Assembly: GCA_947169685.1 (NCBI GenBank)
Contig: CAMVQS010000007.1
Location: 1 to 58,987, forward strand
Reading direction: 5' to 3'
Length of the DNA: 58,987 bases
Source of the DNA: an uncultured Prevotella sp.
GTDB taxonomy: Bacteria; Bacteroidota; Bacteroidia; Bacteroidales; Bacteroidaceae
The notes beneath the pieces are model-generated. The model worked only from the letters and a program-made list of their open reading frames with translations, ran no database searches and was not told the origin of the DNA. Shown here piece by piece: positions 24,219-32,431 of the stretch. Every line of letters starts with the position of its first letter. The first letter of the stretch is position 1. The position numbers and the translations under genes were made by a program.

Positions 24219-25253
24219 CTACTTTAACATCGATTCGAAACGCAGGAAGGCCTGTTGGGTAATCTTCACCGCTTCCTCCATTGAGCAGTTGAGTCGTCCG
24301 CCCGAGGCATTGAGATGACCGCCGCCATTGAAGAACTCCTCTGCTACCTTGTTGCAGGGGAAGTCATCGACCGAGCGCAGGCTCACCCATACGAGGTTCT
24401 CCTTCTCCGTGTCCTCACGCAGCGAGATGGAGAGCTTCAGCCCCTTGATCTGCAGGGGCATGTTGACCAGTCCTTCTGCATCACCCTTGACGAAATGGAA
24501 ACGACGCAAGTCCTGCCTGGTCAGCGTGAAGTAGCTGGCATGACGAGCAGTATCGACCACCAGTTTTTCCAGCATCACGTAACCCGTCAGCCGCAGACGG
24601 TTCTCGCTGTAGTTATGGAACACGTTGCGATAAATCTTGTCCTTGTTGATGTGCTTGGTGAGCAGCTGCGAGATGATGAAGAAGATGTCGGGGTCTGACG
24701 AGTTGTAGGTGAATCCGCCCGTGTCGGTCATCATGCCACAATAGATGGATGACGCAAATTTCTTGTCGAGCTCCTCAAAACCGCCCAACTGCCATACAAG
24801 ACGGAACACCAGTTCGCTGGTGGAACAGGACTCGGGATGCGAGACAGTAAGCACCGTCGGCATGTCTGGTCCCAAGTGGTGGTCGATGAGCACTTTCTTT
24901 GCTGCCGATGCCAGCAGCGTGTCGGCCATCTTGTCCGTTCTTGAAGCGGTATTGAAGTCGAGGCAGAAAATGAGGTCAGCCGTCTTCAGCAACAGGTCAC
25001 CCTGCTCCACGTGTTTGTCGTAACGGATAATCTTCTCCGTGTTGGGCAGCCAACGCAGGTAGTCAGGATACTGGTCGGGCACAACGACGATTGGATCCTT
25101 GCCCTGTGAACTCAAATACGCTGCCCATCCCAGACATGAGCCTAAGGCATCGCCGTCTGGGTTCATGTGGCAGCAGAGCACGATGCTGGTTGCATCATCA
25201 ATGAGCGAGCGCAGCATGCTGCACTCGCTCTCTGTCAGGATATTCTTTAACAT
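24219..25253 (-). CDS. nrnA: DHH-family phosphoesterase (NrnA-like)
   Basis: 344 residues, the length of NrnA, a nanoRNase that also dephosphorylates 3'-phosphoadenosine-5'-phosphate. DHH motifs I-IV are visible: CHMNPDGDALGS, FCLDFNTASR, LIDHHLGPD and MMTDTGGFTYN. The DHHA1 domain carries GGGHLNASGG. It should degrade 2-5 nt RNA left by other RNases and/or recycle pAp in the cytoplasm. Its ATG begins directly after the stop codon of the upstream nucleotidyltransferase gene, so translation is probably coupled. The operon order is TMEM43 gene, nucleotidyltransferase, nrnA. Confidence 0.9.
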   Translation of the reverse strand: MLKNILTESECSMLRSLIDDATSIVLCCHMNPDGDALGSCLGWAAYLSSQGKDPIVVVPDQYPDYLRWLPNTEKIIRYDKHVEQGDLLLKTADLIFCLDFNTASRTDKMADTLLASAAKKVLIDHHLGPDMPTVLTVSHPESCSTSELVFRLVWQLGGFEELDKKFASSIYCGMMTDTGGFTYNSSDPDIFFIISQLLTKHINKDKIYRNVFHNYSENRLRLTGYVMLEKLVVDTARHASYFTLTRQDLRRFHFVKGDAEGLVNMPLQIKGLKLSISLREDTEKENLVWVSLRSVDDFPCNKVAEEFFNGGGHLNASGGRLNCSMEEAVKITQQAFLRFESMLK

Positions 25254-26195
25254 TTAGAACAGTTTATTGGGATAAACACCCTCGTTCACCAACTGTTGGA
25301 TGCGACGAACCGTATCTTCGCGGTCAGCGGCATAGGTCACGCCAAACCACTTGCTGGTGGTATCGAGCACCTCAACGGTAGCTGTACCGTCGGTGATAAG
25401 CTTGTTGACCATCAGGGGGATGAAGAACTCAGCCTTCAGGTTCTCCATGTTCTTCGGGTCGCTGAGGAACTCCTTGAAGTACTCCTCGCTGTACTCGAAG
25501 TAGTCGGGCGTGAAGCCCCACATGTTCATACTGACAGGCGTCTTGTCGTCAACAGCCACCCACTGACCCTGCTCGTCCTTGTAGCGGATGGCCTCCGTAG
25601 CAGCTCCGGCATTGCTGCCGTCCTCGGCACAACGCACAATCTCCGTGCGCTCCACAACGGTAGTCAGGTGACCCTGTTCGTTCTTCGAGCAGATGCCACG
25701 GGCTACGGTACCGTTCTCGCTGAGCGTGTTGCCAACGCGGAAGCCTACCATAGCATACTTACCACGAGCACCCTCGGGCAGATTGCTGAGATACTTGCCG
25801 ATAACCATGAAGGCATCGCGGTTGTAGAAGTCGTCACAGTTGATGACGCAGAACGGCTCCTTGATGACGTCCTTACCCATCAGCACAGCGTGGTTGGTGC
25901 CCCAAGGCTTCTGACGACCCTCAGGCACGCTGAACCCCTCGGGCAGTGCGTCAAGTGCCTGGAAGCACAACTCACACTGCACCTTACCCTCGTACTTCGC
26001 GAGAATCTGTGTACGGAATTGCTCCTCAAAGTCCTTACGGATAACCCATACAATTTTGCCAAAGCCAGCCTCAATAGCATCATAGATGCTGTAGTCCATA
26101 ATGGTCTCGCCGTTGGGGCCCAGACCGTCGAGCTGCTTCAGACCGCCATAGCGGCTGCCCATACCAGCAGCAAGTAAAAATAATGTCGGTTTCAT
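25254..26195 (-). CDS. Sugar-nucleotidyltransferase-like protein
   Basis: 313 residues from the ATG at 26195; the open frame extends 76 codons upstream through the TMEM43 gene, which I treat as out-of-frame overlap. The N-terminal signature LFLLAAGMGSRYGGLKQLDG is the NTP-binding GxGxR motif of the NTP_transferase family, with INCDDFYNRDAF for the metal-binding Asp pair. Several insertions (residues about 130-220) distinguish it from GlmU or GalU, and it resembles proteins annotated in Bacteroidota as nucleotidyltransferases of unknown sugar. The product cannot be named. Gap to the TMEM43 gene is 7 nt, and nrnA follows with no gap. Confidence 0.78.
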   Translation of the reverse strand: MKPTLFLLAAGMGSRYGGLKQLDGLGPNGETIMDYSIYDAIEAGFGKIVWVIRKDFEEQFRTQILAKYEGKVQCELCFQALDALPEGFSVPEGRQKPWGTNHAVLMGKDVIKEPFCVINCDDFYNRDAFMVIGKYLSNLPEGARGKYAMVGFRVGNTLSENGTVARGICSKNEQGHLTTVVERTEIVRCAEDGSNAGAATEAIRYKDEQGQWVAVDDKTPVSMNMWGFTPDYFEYSEEYFKEFLSDPKNMENLKAEFFIPLMVNKLITDGTATVEVLDTTSKWFGVTYAADREDTVRRIQQLVNEGVYPNKLF

Positions 26196-26202
26196 ATTAT
26201 TG

Positions 26203-27483
26203 TTATTCTTGATTTTTTTTGTTAGCCAATTCCTTGAGCTTGTCCTTGCCCTTGAAGGCAAACAGCCAGATGAGCAGGCCTGCGATAACCAGCAGCGTGA
26301 TACCCAGCAGTGGACGATAGAATATCCAGGCAATGGCGATGACGATGATTGACCATACGAAGCCAACAATCGTGCAAACGATGCCAACACCCCAGCCCAC
26401 GATGTTCGACACGAAGGGAACAACCTTCAGGATGGTCTCGATAAAGCCGAATACCATCTTCAGGCTGAAGATAACGAGGAAGATGCCCGCAATACGCAGA
26501 ATCCAGGTCCAGGTGCTGTTAGCACTGTTCTCACTCTCAAAGATTTCGTCAGCAGTTTTCTTACCCATGACGAGCGTCTCAAACGTCTTGCCGTTCTTGG
26601 CCTTGAAGGGCTTGAAGGTGTCTTCTGCCGTCTGTGCGATGACTGTTACCTTGGCTGGAACAATAATCTCGAACGTCACCTTTACGTCACCCACCTCAGG
26701 AGCGTTAGGAGTACGACCATAGTAAATCTCGTTCTTATTGACGTGGATGAAGTCATAGGGACTGGGCTCCGTAGCGGTACCGGTAGAATCGGTCACAGCC
26801 TGAGGCTTTGCAGTCGTCGTCACAGCACCATAGAAACGCTCGTAGGCTGTCTTGGCGTCCTTGTCCATCTGACGCAGCATGTCATCGCTCAACACAACGT
26901 CAAAAGCCTCCTTCGAAGAAATGCTATGGAACAATGCGGGAGTCAGCTTGTAGGCACCGAAGGTCACGTTCTCAGCCCACAGGTCCTGTTTCTCAACAGT
27001 TGCCAGAACTGTGTTCTTGTTCTGATAGGCAGGATCGTGGAACTCGCTGGACTCGATGGGGCTGCTTACCCACTCCTTCTTATAAGTATAGGTAGTGGTC
27101 TCTACCTGCTTACCACCCAGCTTGTCCTCTTTCTTGGTCTCAGATTGCTCTACGTACTGGTAGTACTCCACCCTGCGCTGCAGGCTGATAGCCTTTGCAC
27201 CAATACCATACTGCTCGTCAACGAGCGAATCCTCAGTCGTTGCCAGACCTGATACGCACACCAACTCACCGTCCATCGAGCGGTCAACCTTGTCGGGATT
27301 AGCCATCTCTACGCAGGCACCCTGTGCCTCCTCGAGCATGTCAGCCGTTTTCACTGCACGTCCTTCGTTCCACCACAGCAGAGCTGTTGCAGCAAAGAAG
27401 AGCACAATACCTGTCACAATGCTGCCACACGAGTTCTTTACCCGTGTGCCATAACCAGTTGTTTTTGTCTCTGTATAAGCCAT
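26203..27483 (-). CDS. TMEM43 (LUMA) family membrane protein
   Basis: 426 residues. One membrane segment near the N-terminus (residues about 20-40, GIVLFFAATALLWWNEGRA), a large soluble middle part, and three to four segments at the C-terminus, including IAGIFLVIFSLKMVFG and GIVCTIVGFVWSIIVIAIAW. The NEGRAVKTADMLEEAQGACV stretch after segment 1 and the overall layout match the TMEM43/DUF1625 family, whose human member is LUMA of the inner nuclear membrane. Bacterial function is unknown. First gene of an operon with the nucleotidyltransferase and nrnA, driven by a near-perfect promoter 48 nt upstream. Confidence 0.85.
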   Translation of the reverse strand: MAYTETKTTGYGTRVKNSCGSIVTGIVLFFAATALLWWNEGRAVKTADMLEEAQGACVEMANPDKVDRSMDGELVCVSGLATTEDSLVDEQYGIGAKAISLQRRVEYYQYVEQSETKKEDKLGGKQVETTTYTYKKEWVSSPIESSEFHDPAYQNKNTVLATVEKQDLWAENVTFGAYKLTPALFHSISSKEAFDVVLSDDMLRQMDKDAKTAYERFYGAVTTTAKPQAVTDSTGTATEPSPYDFIHVNKNEIYYGRTPNAPEVGDVKVTFEIIVPAKVTVIAQTAEDTFKPFKAKNGKTFETLVMGKKTADEIFESENSANSTWTWILRIAGIFLVIFSLKMVFGFIETILKVVPFVSNIVGWGVGIVCTIVGFVWSIIVIAIAWIFYRPLLGITLLVIAGLLIWLFAFKGKDKLKELANKKNQE

Positions 27484-27530
27484 TTTGATTTATTATTAGG
27501 TTTTGGATAATTCCTTTGCTTTTTACGACG

Positions 27531-27561
27531 CAAAGGTACACAATAATTCTGAAACAACAAA
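27531..27561 (-). promoter_or_regulatory. Promoter for the TMEM43 gene
   Basis: On the minus strand TTTG (27561-27558), exactly 19 nt, TACCTTTG (27538-27531). Full match to the Bacteroidota consensus. Confidence 0.85.
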
Positions 27562-27684
27562 GGGAAGGATGACTTTTTTACTTGTTACAGTCCGATACAT
27601 GGCGAGTCAAGGCGTTGGAGCAGCAACATATCTAAAAGACATGCGTTAGGTGTCGGTGGGAGATATGCCGCATCTAAACCTTTT

Positions 27685-27750
27685 GGCAGTACGCAAAACG
27701 CTATGCGGCAGTAAGAAAAATCCTTTTTGGCAGTAGGCAAAATAAAGGCA
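27685..27750 (+). repeat. Three 22-nt periodic repeat units
   Basis: GGCAGTA begins at 27685, 27707 and 27729, exactly 22 nt apart, each followed by a short variable base and an A-rich run (acgcAAAA, agaAAAA, ggcAAAA). Units 1 and 3 share the longer stretch CCTTTTGGCAGTAnGCAAAA with one extra T in unit 3. The region is noncoding, between the TMEM43 promoter and the tRNA terminator. Confidence 0.6.
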
Positions 27751-27789
27751 AAAAAAGAGAGCAGGTCACGCTGAACTTGCTCTCTTTTT
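27750..27789 (-). terminator. Terminator after tRNA-Glu
   Basis: GAGAGCA (27757-27763) pairs with TGCTCTC (27778-27784), flanked by A6 and T5, so it can end transcripts of both strands. It lies 5 nt from the tRNA-Glu 3' end. Confidence 0.75.
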
Positions 27790-27793
27790 CTTG

Positions 27794-27865
27794 TAGTCGG
27801 TAAGGGAATCGAACCCTTATGCCAAGATTGAGAATCTTGTATCCTAACCGTTAGATGAACCGACC
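27794..27865 (-). tRNA. tRNA-Glu(CTC)
   Basis: 72 nt, complete cloverleaf on the minus strand: acceptor GGTCGGT/ACCGACT with a G.U first pair, anticodon stem CAAGA/TCTTG with loop TTCTCAA (anticodon CTC), T-arm AAGGG-TTCGATT-CCCTT. The 3' CCA is not encoded (CAA follows the discriminator), so it is added afterwards. Confidence 0.92.
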
Positions 27866-27905
27866 AGTTGTCAAAGATTGCATCCGAGTTCTGCTAGCAT
27901 CCTTG

Positions 27906-27992
27906 CGGAAGCTGGGGGATTCGAACCCCCGGTACGGTAACCCGCACGGCAGTTTAGCAAACTGCTGGTTTCAGCCACTCACCCAAACTTCC
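27906..27992 (-). tRNA. tRNA-Ser(GCT)
   Basis: 87 nt with the long variable arm of class II tRNAs. Acceptor GGAAGTT/AGCTTCC, anticodon stem GCAGT/ACTGC around TTGCTAA (anticodon GCT), T-arm GGGGG-TTCGAAT-CCCCC. CCA is not encoded. It lies 40 nt upstream of tRNA-Glu, probably in the same transcript. Confidence 0.92.
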
Positions 27993-28034
27993 TTACCCGG
28001 TATGTTACCGTAGCATCTTCTCTCAAATGCGGTG

Positions 28035-28066
28035 CAAAGGTAATGCTTTTATTTCACACCGCCAAA
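28035..28066 (-). promoter_or_regulatory. Promoter of the tRNA-Ser/tRNA-Glu unit
   Basis: TTTG (28066-28063), 20 nt, TACCTTTG (28042-28035) on the minus strand, 43 nt before tRNA-Ser. Confidence 0.78.
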
Positions 28067-28092
28067 TTTTTCGTAAACTTTTTTATAAAAAA

Positions 28093-28128
28093 AGGGGAGT
28101 TAAGGGTAAAACACCACTTAACTCCCCT
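28093..28128 (-). terminator. Strong intrinsic terminator after phosphoglucomutase
   Basis: Perfect 12-bp stem AGGGGAGTTAAG (28093-28104) / CTTAACTCCCCT (28117-28128) with a 12-nt loop; on the minus strand the stem is followed by T7. Confidence 0.88.
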
Positions 28129-28134
28129 GTAAGT

Positions 28135-29880
28135 TTAGAGATTCAGGCTCTTCTTGATGGCTTCAATCTTCTCGTCGGCTTTCTTCAGGCAGCGCTCATA
28201 GTCGGCTGCTTCCTTGTAAGAAGGATCCTTTACCTCGGTGTAGAACTTGATCTTGGGCTCCGTACCGCTGGGACGTACACTAACCTTCGTACCATCGTCG
28301 CAGAACCACTGGAGCACGTTCGAGGTTGCAGGCATGTCAAGTTTTTCGACGGTGCCGTCGGCCTTCTTTGCCTCAAGCGTCTGGAAGTCCTTCTGCAGCA
28401 CAATCTTTGAGCCGCCCAGGTCCTTCGGCGGGTTGTTACGGAAGTCAACCATCATCTGCTTAATCTCGTCAGCACCACTCTTACCCGGACGAACCACGTT
28501 GATGGTCACTTCCTTCGAGAAGCCGTACTCCTTATAGATATTCAGCAGCAGGTCGTAGAGCGTCATGCCGTTGTCGCGTGCCCAGGCAGCAATCTCACAG
28601 ATAAGGCAGATGGCTGCGGGGGAGTCCTTATCGCGAACAGCGTCGTACGGCAGGAATCCGAATGACTCTTCACCACCGCCGATGTACTTCTTTTTACCCT
28701 CGTTGATACGGATTTCGTTGGCAATCCACTTGAAGCCGGTGTAGCAGTCCTTGTACTCTACCTGATTCTTCTTAGCAATCTCAGCAATGACCTCGGTGGT
28801 AACGATGGTCTTTACCAGGAACTCGTTGCCCTTGAGCTGGCCGAGCTTCTTCTTGTTGGCAATGATGTACCAAGAGAACATCATACAAGTCTGGTTACCG
28901 TTCAAAATCTCCCACTCGCCCTTGCTGTTGCGGCAGACAATGGCCAGACGGTCAGCATCGGGGTCAGAAGCAATCACCAGGTCGGCATTGAGCTTCGTAC
29001 CGAGCTTCATGCCCAGCGTCATAGCCTCGGCATTCTCGGGGTTGGGGCTGACGACGGTGGGGAAGTTTCCGTCAATAATCATCTGCTCGGGCACCACGTG
29101 GATGTTCTGGAATCCCCAAGAGCGCAGAGCCATCGGGATGATGACGCGACCAGCACCGTGCATGGGTGAATAGACTATGTTGAGGTCCTTCTGGCGCAGG
29201 ATGACATCCTGGTCAACCATCGCCTCCTTGACAGCCTGGATGTAGTCCCAGTCTTCCTCACCGCCGATGGGGATGATGAGGTCCTTGTTTGCATCCCACT
29301 TCACGTCGTTGATGGTTACCTTATTCACCTCGTCGATGATGCCGATGTCGTGCGGAGCAAGCACCTGTGCACCGTCGTCCCAGTAGGCCTTGTAGCCATT
29401 GTACTCACGGGGGTTGTGAGAGGCGGTGACGTTAACACCTGCCTGACACTTCAGGTGCCGGATGGCGAACGAGATCTCCGGTGTAGGACGAAGGCTCTCG
29501 AAGAGATAGACCTTGATGCCGTTAGCCGAGAAGATATCGGCTACAGACTCAGCGAACATGCGTCCGTTGTTGCGGCAGTCATGTCCTACAACCACTGAGC
29601 ACTGCTTACCTGGGAAGGCTTTGAGAATGTAGTTGGCAAAGCCCTGTGTCGCCATACCCACGATGTACTTGTTCATGCGATTGGTACCTGCACCCATAAT
29701 GCCGCGCAGTCCGCCTGTTCCAAATTCCAAGTCGCGATAGAAAGCATCGATTAAATCGGTCTTGTCAGGATTATCTAACATGGCCTGAACTTCTTTACGT
29801 GTCTCCTCATCAAAGGCCGGAGAGAGCCATTCTTTTGCCCGTGCCTCGCACTGAGCAATCAGTTGAGCGTTATTTTCCAT
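28135..29880 (-). CDS. Phosphoglucomutase / phospho-sugar mutase
   Basis: 581 residues from the ATG at 29880 (MENNAQ...); the first ATG at 29889 adds three residues. It belongs to the alpha-D-phosphohexomutase family, PgcA-like branch. The phosphoserine loop NVTASHNPREYNGYK, the metal loop ASDPDADRLAIV, the sugar-binding GGGEESFGFLPYD and the phosphate-binding RPSGTEPKIKFY are all present, in order. It should interconvert glucose-1-phosphate and glucose-6-phosphate (or the mannose equivalents), and so could join mannan-derived mannose-1-phosphate or glycogen metabolism seen elsewhere in the window. Single gene with its own promoter and a strong terminator. Confidence 0.93.
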   Translation of the reverse strand: MENNAQLIAQCEARAKEWLSPAFDEETRKEVQAMLDNPDKTDLIDAFYRDLEFGTGGLRGIMGAGTNRMNKYIVGMATQGFANYILKAFPGKQCSVVVGHDCRNNGRMFAESVADIFSANGIKVYLFESLRPTPEISFAIRHLKCQAGVNVTASHNPREYNGYKAYWDDGAQVLAPHDIGIIDEVNKVTINDVKWDANKDLIIPIGGEEDWDYIQAVKEAMVDQDVILRQKDLNIVYSPMHGAGRVIIPMALRSWGFQNIHVVPEQMIIDGNFPTVVSPNPENAEAMTLGMKLGTKLNADLVIASDPDADRLAIVCRNSKGEWEILNGNQTCMMFSWYIIANKKKLGQLKGNEFLVKTIVTTEVIAEIAKKNQVEYKDCYTGFKWIANEIRINEGKKKYIGGGEESFGFLPYDAVRDKDSPAAICLICEIAAWARDNGMTLYDLLLNIYKEYGFSKEVTINVVRPGKSGADEIKQMMVDFRNNPPKDLGGSKIVLQKDFQTLEAKKADGTVEKLDMPATSNVLQWFCDDGTKVSVRPSGTEPKIKFYTEVKDPSYKEAADYERCLKKADEKIEAIKKSLNL

Positions 29881-29915
29881 AATTACCAATTTTAGATTAG
29901 CGTAATTTTATTTTA

Positions 29916-29923
29916 CAAAGATA
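29916..29923 (-). promoter_or_regulatory. Promoter -7 box for phosphoglucomutase
   Basis: TATCTTTG on the minus strand, 35 nt before the ATG at 29880. No -33 box at the usual spacing. Confidence 0.55.
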
Positions 29924-29964
29924 GTAAAATGTTATGGAAAATAGCACGTATGTACTAAGATTTT

Positions 29965-31158
29965 TTATTTTTTTAGTAATTTATCTATTTCGTCGAACTG
30001 TTTACCGAGGTTCAGGTTGAAATAAATCTTATAGAGTGCAGGTGCCCATTTGTCCTGCTGACGAGGTGCTAGCTTACGGTAACGTTCCATGTAAGGGCGT
30101 GCCTGCTGGTAAAGTTTACGGATGGCCGTCTTGTTAGCCAACGCATTCTGTTCCAGCGGAATAATCCGGTTCAGAATGGCGGTGGCAGCATTGAAATAGG
30201 GTTCTGCAAGGGTATTGTTGATGCCTATCAACTGCTGACTGGTCTCCAAACTCTCTTCATTACGCCCCATATTGAGCAGGACAGTGGATTTACCAAAGAG
30301 GAACAGCTCGCTTAGGGGATTGACTGCCAGTGCCTGTTCCGAGGCAGCCAAAGCCTCGTCATACTGCTGATGACTGTTATAATAGTCCATCAGACGCGGA
30401 TAGAAATAGGCGTTTTCCGTGTATGTATTAAAACCTTGGTTAAGCGTCTGCAGGTAGAGGGAATCTTCACCCAGCGTATTATAGGCATCCGCCATGTATT
30501 GCAACGTGTAGGCGGCCGTCGCTGTATCAGTCAAAGCAAGTTCAGCATACTTCAGAATGTGCTGTGGCACTGTCTCCTTAAGTCCTGCATAGCCCGCCCA
30601 ATAAGCAACGTTCTTCATCATGGTGTCGCGCTCTGCATAGTGATAATCCGCAAAGAGCGGTTGACGGGCACAGTCCAGATAAGCATCAAAGAACTCAAAG
30701 GCTTCAGCATACCTGTTTCTATTCAGGCAGAAACGTCCGCCCAGATAGAGGTTACGACGGATGATGTCAAGTTCCTCGGCGTGTTTCCTACGGTATTCTG
30801 GTCGCACCCTACCCTTCTTATCGGGGCGTGCGTCAATGCTGTCGAAGCGTTCACAGACTTCAAACATACGTCGGGTAAGATTAAAAAGCGTGGCTGTATC
30901 ATACTTCTCGCCGAGGTAGAGTTTCTCGTTACCTACTTCGTACTGACGCTGCACAGCCTGATAGAGCAGCACATGAATCTTGGGATTCTCTCTGTTAAGA
31001 GAATCTTTCTCCAGCAGTCCAGCCATCAGCTGTTCTGCCTTTTCAAGGTTTTTGCCACTCTTGATATAAGACCGTGCTTGAGCGATCTCTTTCTTTTGAG
31101 CCCTCAAGCACGGTGTTATTGTCAATAAGAGAAGCGTTACGATAATCAGCTTCTTCAT
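29965..31158 (-). CDS. Exported TPR-repeat protein 1
   Basis: 397 residues with a signal peptide (MKKLIIVTLLLLTITPCLRA). The rest is helical, with several degenerate tetratricopeptide repeats, for example YADAYNTLGEDSLYLQTLN (mid) and YDEALAASEQALAVNPLSEL (about 270-290). It shares layout and motifs with the neighbouring TPR protein 2 (GRVRPEYRRKHAEELDIIR here, GKIKPRYHNKNQERLNTVR there), so the two are paralogues. Function unknown; TPRs usually bind peptides or partner proteins in the periplasm. It lies 9 nt after TPR protein 2, in the likely gyrA transcript. Confidence 0.75.
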   Translation of the reverse strand: MKKLIIVTLLLLTITPCLRAQKKEIAQARSYIKSGKNLEKAEQLMAGLLEKDSLNRENPKIHVLLYQAVQRQYEVGNEKLYLGEKYDTATLFNLTRRMFEVCERFDSIDARPDKKGRVRPEYRRKHAEELDIIRRNLYLGGRFCLNRNRYAEAFEFFDAYLDCARQPLFADYHYAERDTMMKNVAYWAGYAGLKETVPQHILKYAELALTDTATAAYTLQYMADAYNTLGEDSLYLQTLNQGFNTYTENAYFYPRLMDYYNSHQQYDEALAASEQALAVNPLSELFLFGKSTVLLNMGRNEESLETSQQLIGINNTLAEPYFNAATAILNRIIPLEQNALANKTAIRKLYQQARPYMERYRKLAPRQQDKWAPALYKIYFNLNLGKQFDEIDKLLKK

Positions 31159-31167
31159 TCGTTCAGA

Positions 31168-32376
31168 TTACATATTCTCCAGTTCCTTATACTTGGCTTC
31201 GTCGCCCAGGTTGTAGTAGATGTTGCGTAACAGCACGACCCAACGTACTGTATTCTGGTCGGGATCAAGTTCACGAACCGTCTCAAAATCTACACGGGCG
31301 TCGTTCAACAACTCCTTGAACTTTGCTTCGTTCTGGGGAGTCATGGCTCCTGTGTTCTTGTTAGCATATTTCTCCTGGAACTCGCCAGCGACGTTCAGCT
31401 TGCAGACGGCACGGTTGAAGACAACCTGCAGGTAGCTTGGGTGGTCTGGTGTGATTTTACTGAAGGCAGCAATAGCCTCTTCATACTTTTTGTCGTTCAT
31501 GGCAATCATACCAATGTAGATACCTGCCAGGGGTTGGTCGGGGTTAGCATTGCAGAGAGCAGTAAGCTCATCGGTCTTTTCCTGCTGCAGCAGGGCGTCA
31601 CCCAGTGCGCCGAAGACCTTATCGTTGTGGGGATACTTCACCATCATCTCCTTCAGGTCAGCGACGTACTTAGCAGAGTCAGCAGCCGTCTTCTGGTTGT
31701 TGTTCATTGCATAGAGCTTGAGTCTGAAAGCCTCGTCACGGATTTCTGCGCTGGTATCGTTGAGAGCCTCGTCAAAAGCAGCTGTGGCTTTGCCGTACTC
31801 CTCGCTGAGAATAGCGGCACGTCCTGCATAGTAGGAAGCCAGGCCGAGGTTAGCGTCGGTCTTGATGATGTCGGAACCTGCAAAGAGTGAGCTCTTGGCG
31901 CTGTTCAGATACAGCATGAAGTAATCATACGCATTCTTATTGTCCTGATTATTGATGTATTCAACACCACCGTTGATGACTGCTATACGTACAGTATTCA
32001 GACGTTCCTGGTTCTTGTTGTGGTAACGGGGCTTAATCTTACCCTTTGCATTGGGCAGCTGATCGTACTTGTCGCACTCGATAGCGTTTACCAGTGCATT
32101 GTAAGCATTAGCATACAGCACTTTACTGTCGAACGGCTGCTGAAGCAGACGCTTGTTGTCCTCACCGTTGAAAGCATCCATAGCCAAGTCAACGAGTTTG
32201 TTGTAGGCTGCTGCCTTCTCTTCATCATTGGCCAGCTGGCTGAGATTGGTCTTCAACAGCTGCTCTGCGTCAGCATAGGTTTTTGCTTTCAGGATGGCTT
32301 TCAGCGCATCCGAGTCACCGGCAAATGTTGTAGCAGCTGCTATCAACATCATTGCCATCATCATTAACTTTTTCAT
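31168..32376 (-). CDS. Exported TPR-repeat protein 2
   Basis: 402 residues, signal peptide MKKLMMMAMMLIAAATTFA, then TPR-like helical repeats (LGLASYYAGRAAILSEEYGK, GDALLQQEKTDELTALC, YEEAIAAFSKITPDHPSYLQ). Paralogue of the next gene. A TPR gene behind gyrA is a familiar arrangement in Bacteroidota, but no role has been inferred from it here. Gap to gyrA is 55 nt, without a visible terminator, so co-transcription is likely. Confidence 0.78.
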   Translation of the reverse strand: MKKLMMMAMMLIAAATTFAGDSDALKAILKAKTYADAEQLLKTNLSQLANDEEKAAAYNKLVDLAMDAFNGEDNKRLLQQPFDSKVLYANAYNALVNAIECDKYDQLPNAKGKIKPRYHNKNQERLNTVRIAVINGGVEYINNQDNKNAYDYFMLYLNSAKSSLFAGSDIIKTDANLGLASYYAGRAAILSEEYGKATAAFDEALNDTSAEIRDEAFRLKLYAMNNNQKTAADSAKYVADLKEMMVKYPHNDKVFGALGDALLQQEKTDELTALCNANPDQPLAGIYIGMIAMNDKKYEEAIAAFSKITPDHPSYLQVVFNRAVCKLNVAGEFQEKYANKNTGAMTPQNEAKFKELLNDARVDFETVRELDPDQNTVRWVVLLRNIYYNLGDEAKYKELENM

Positions 32377-32431
32377 AAGCTTTTAATTGATTGGTTTGAC
32401 ATTTATTTTGACATTTTTTCTTTCATAAGGT

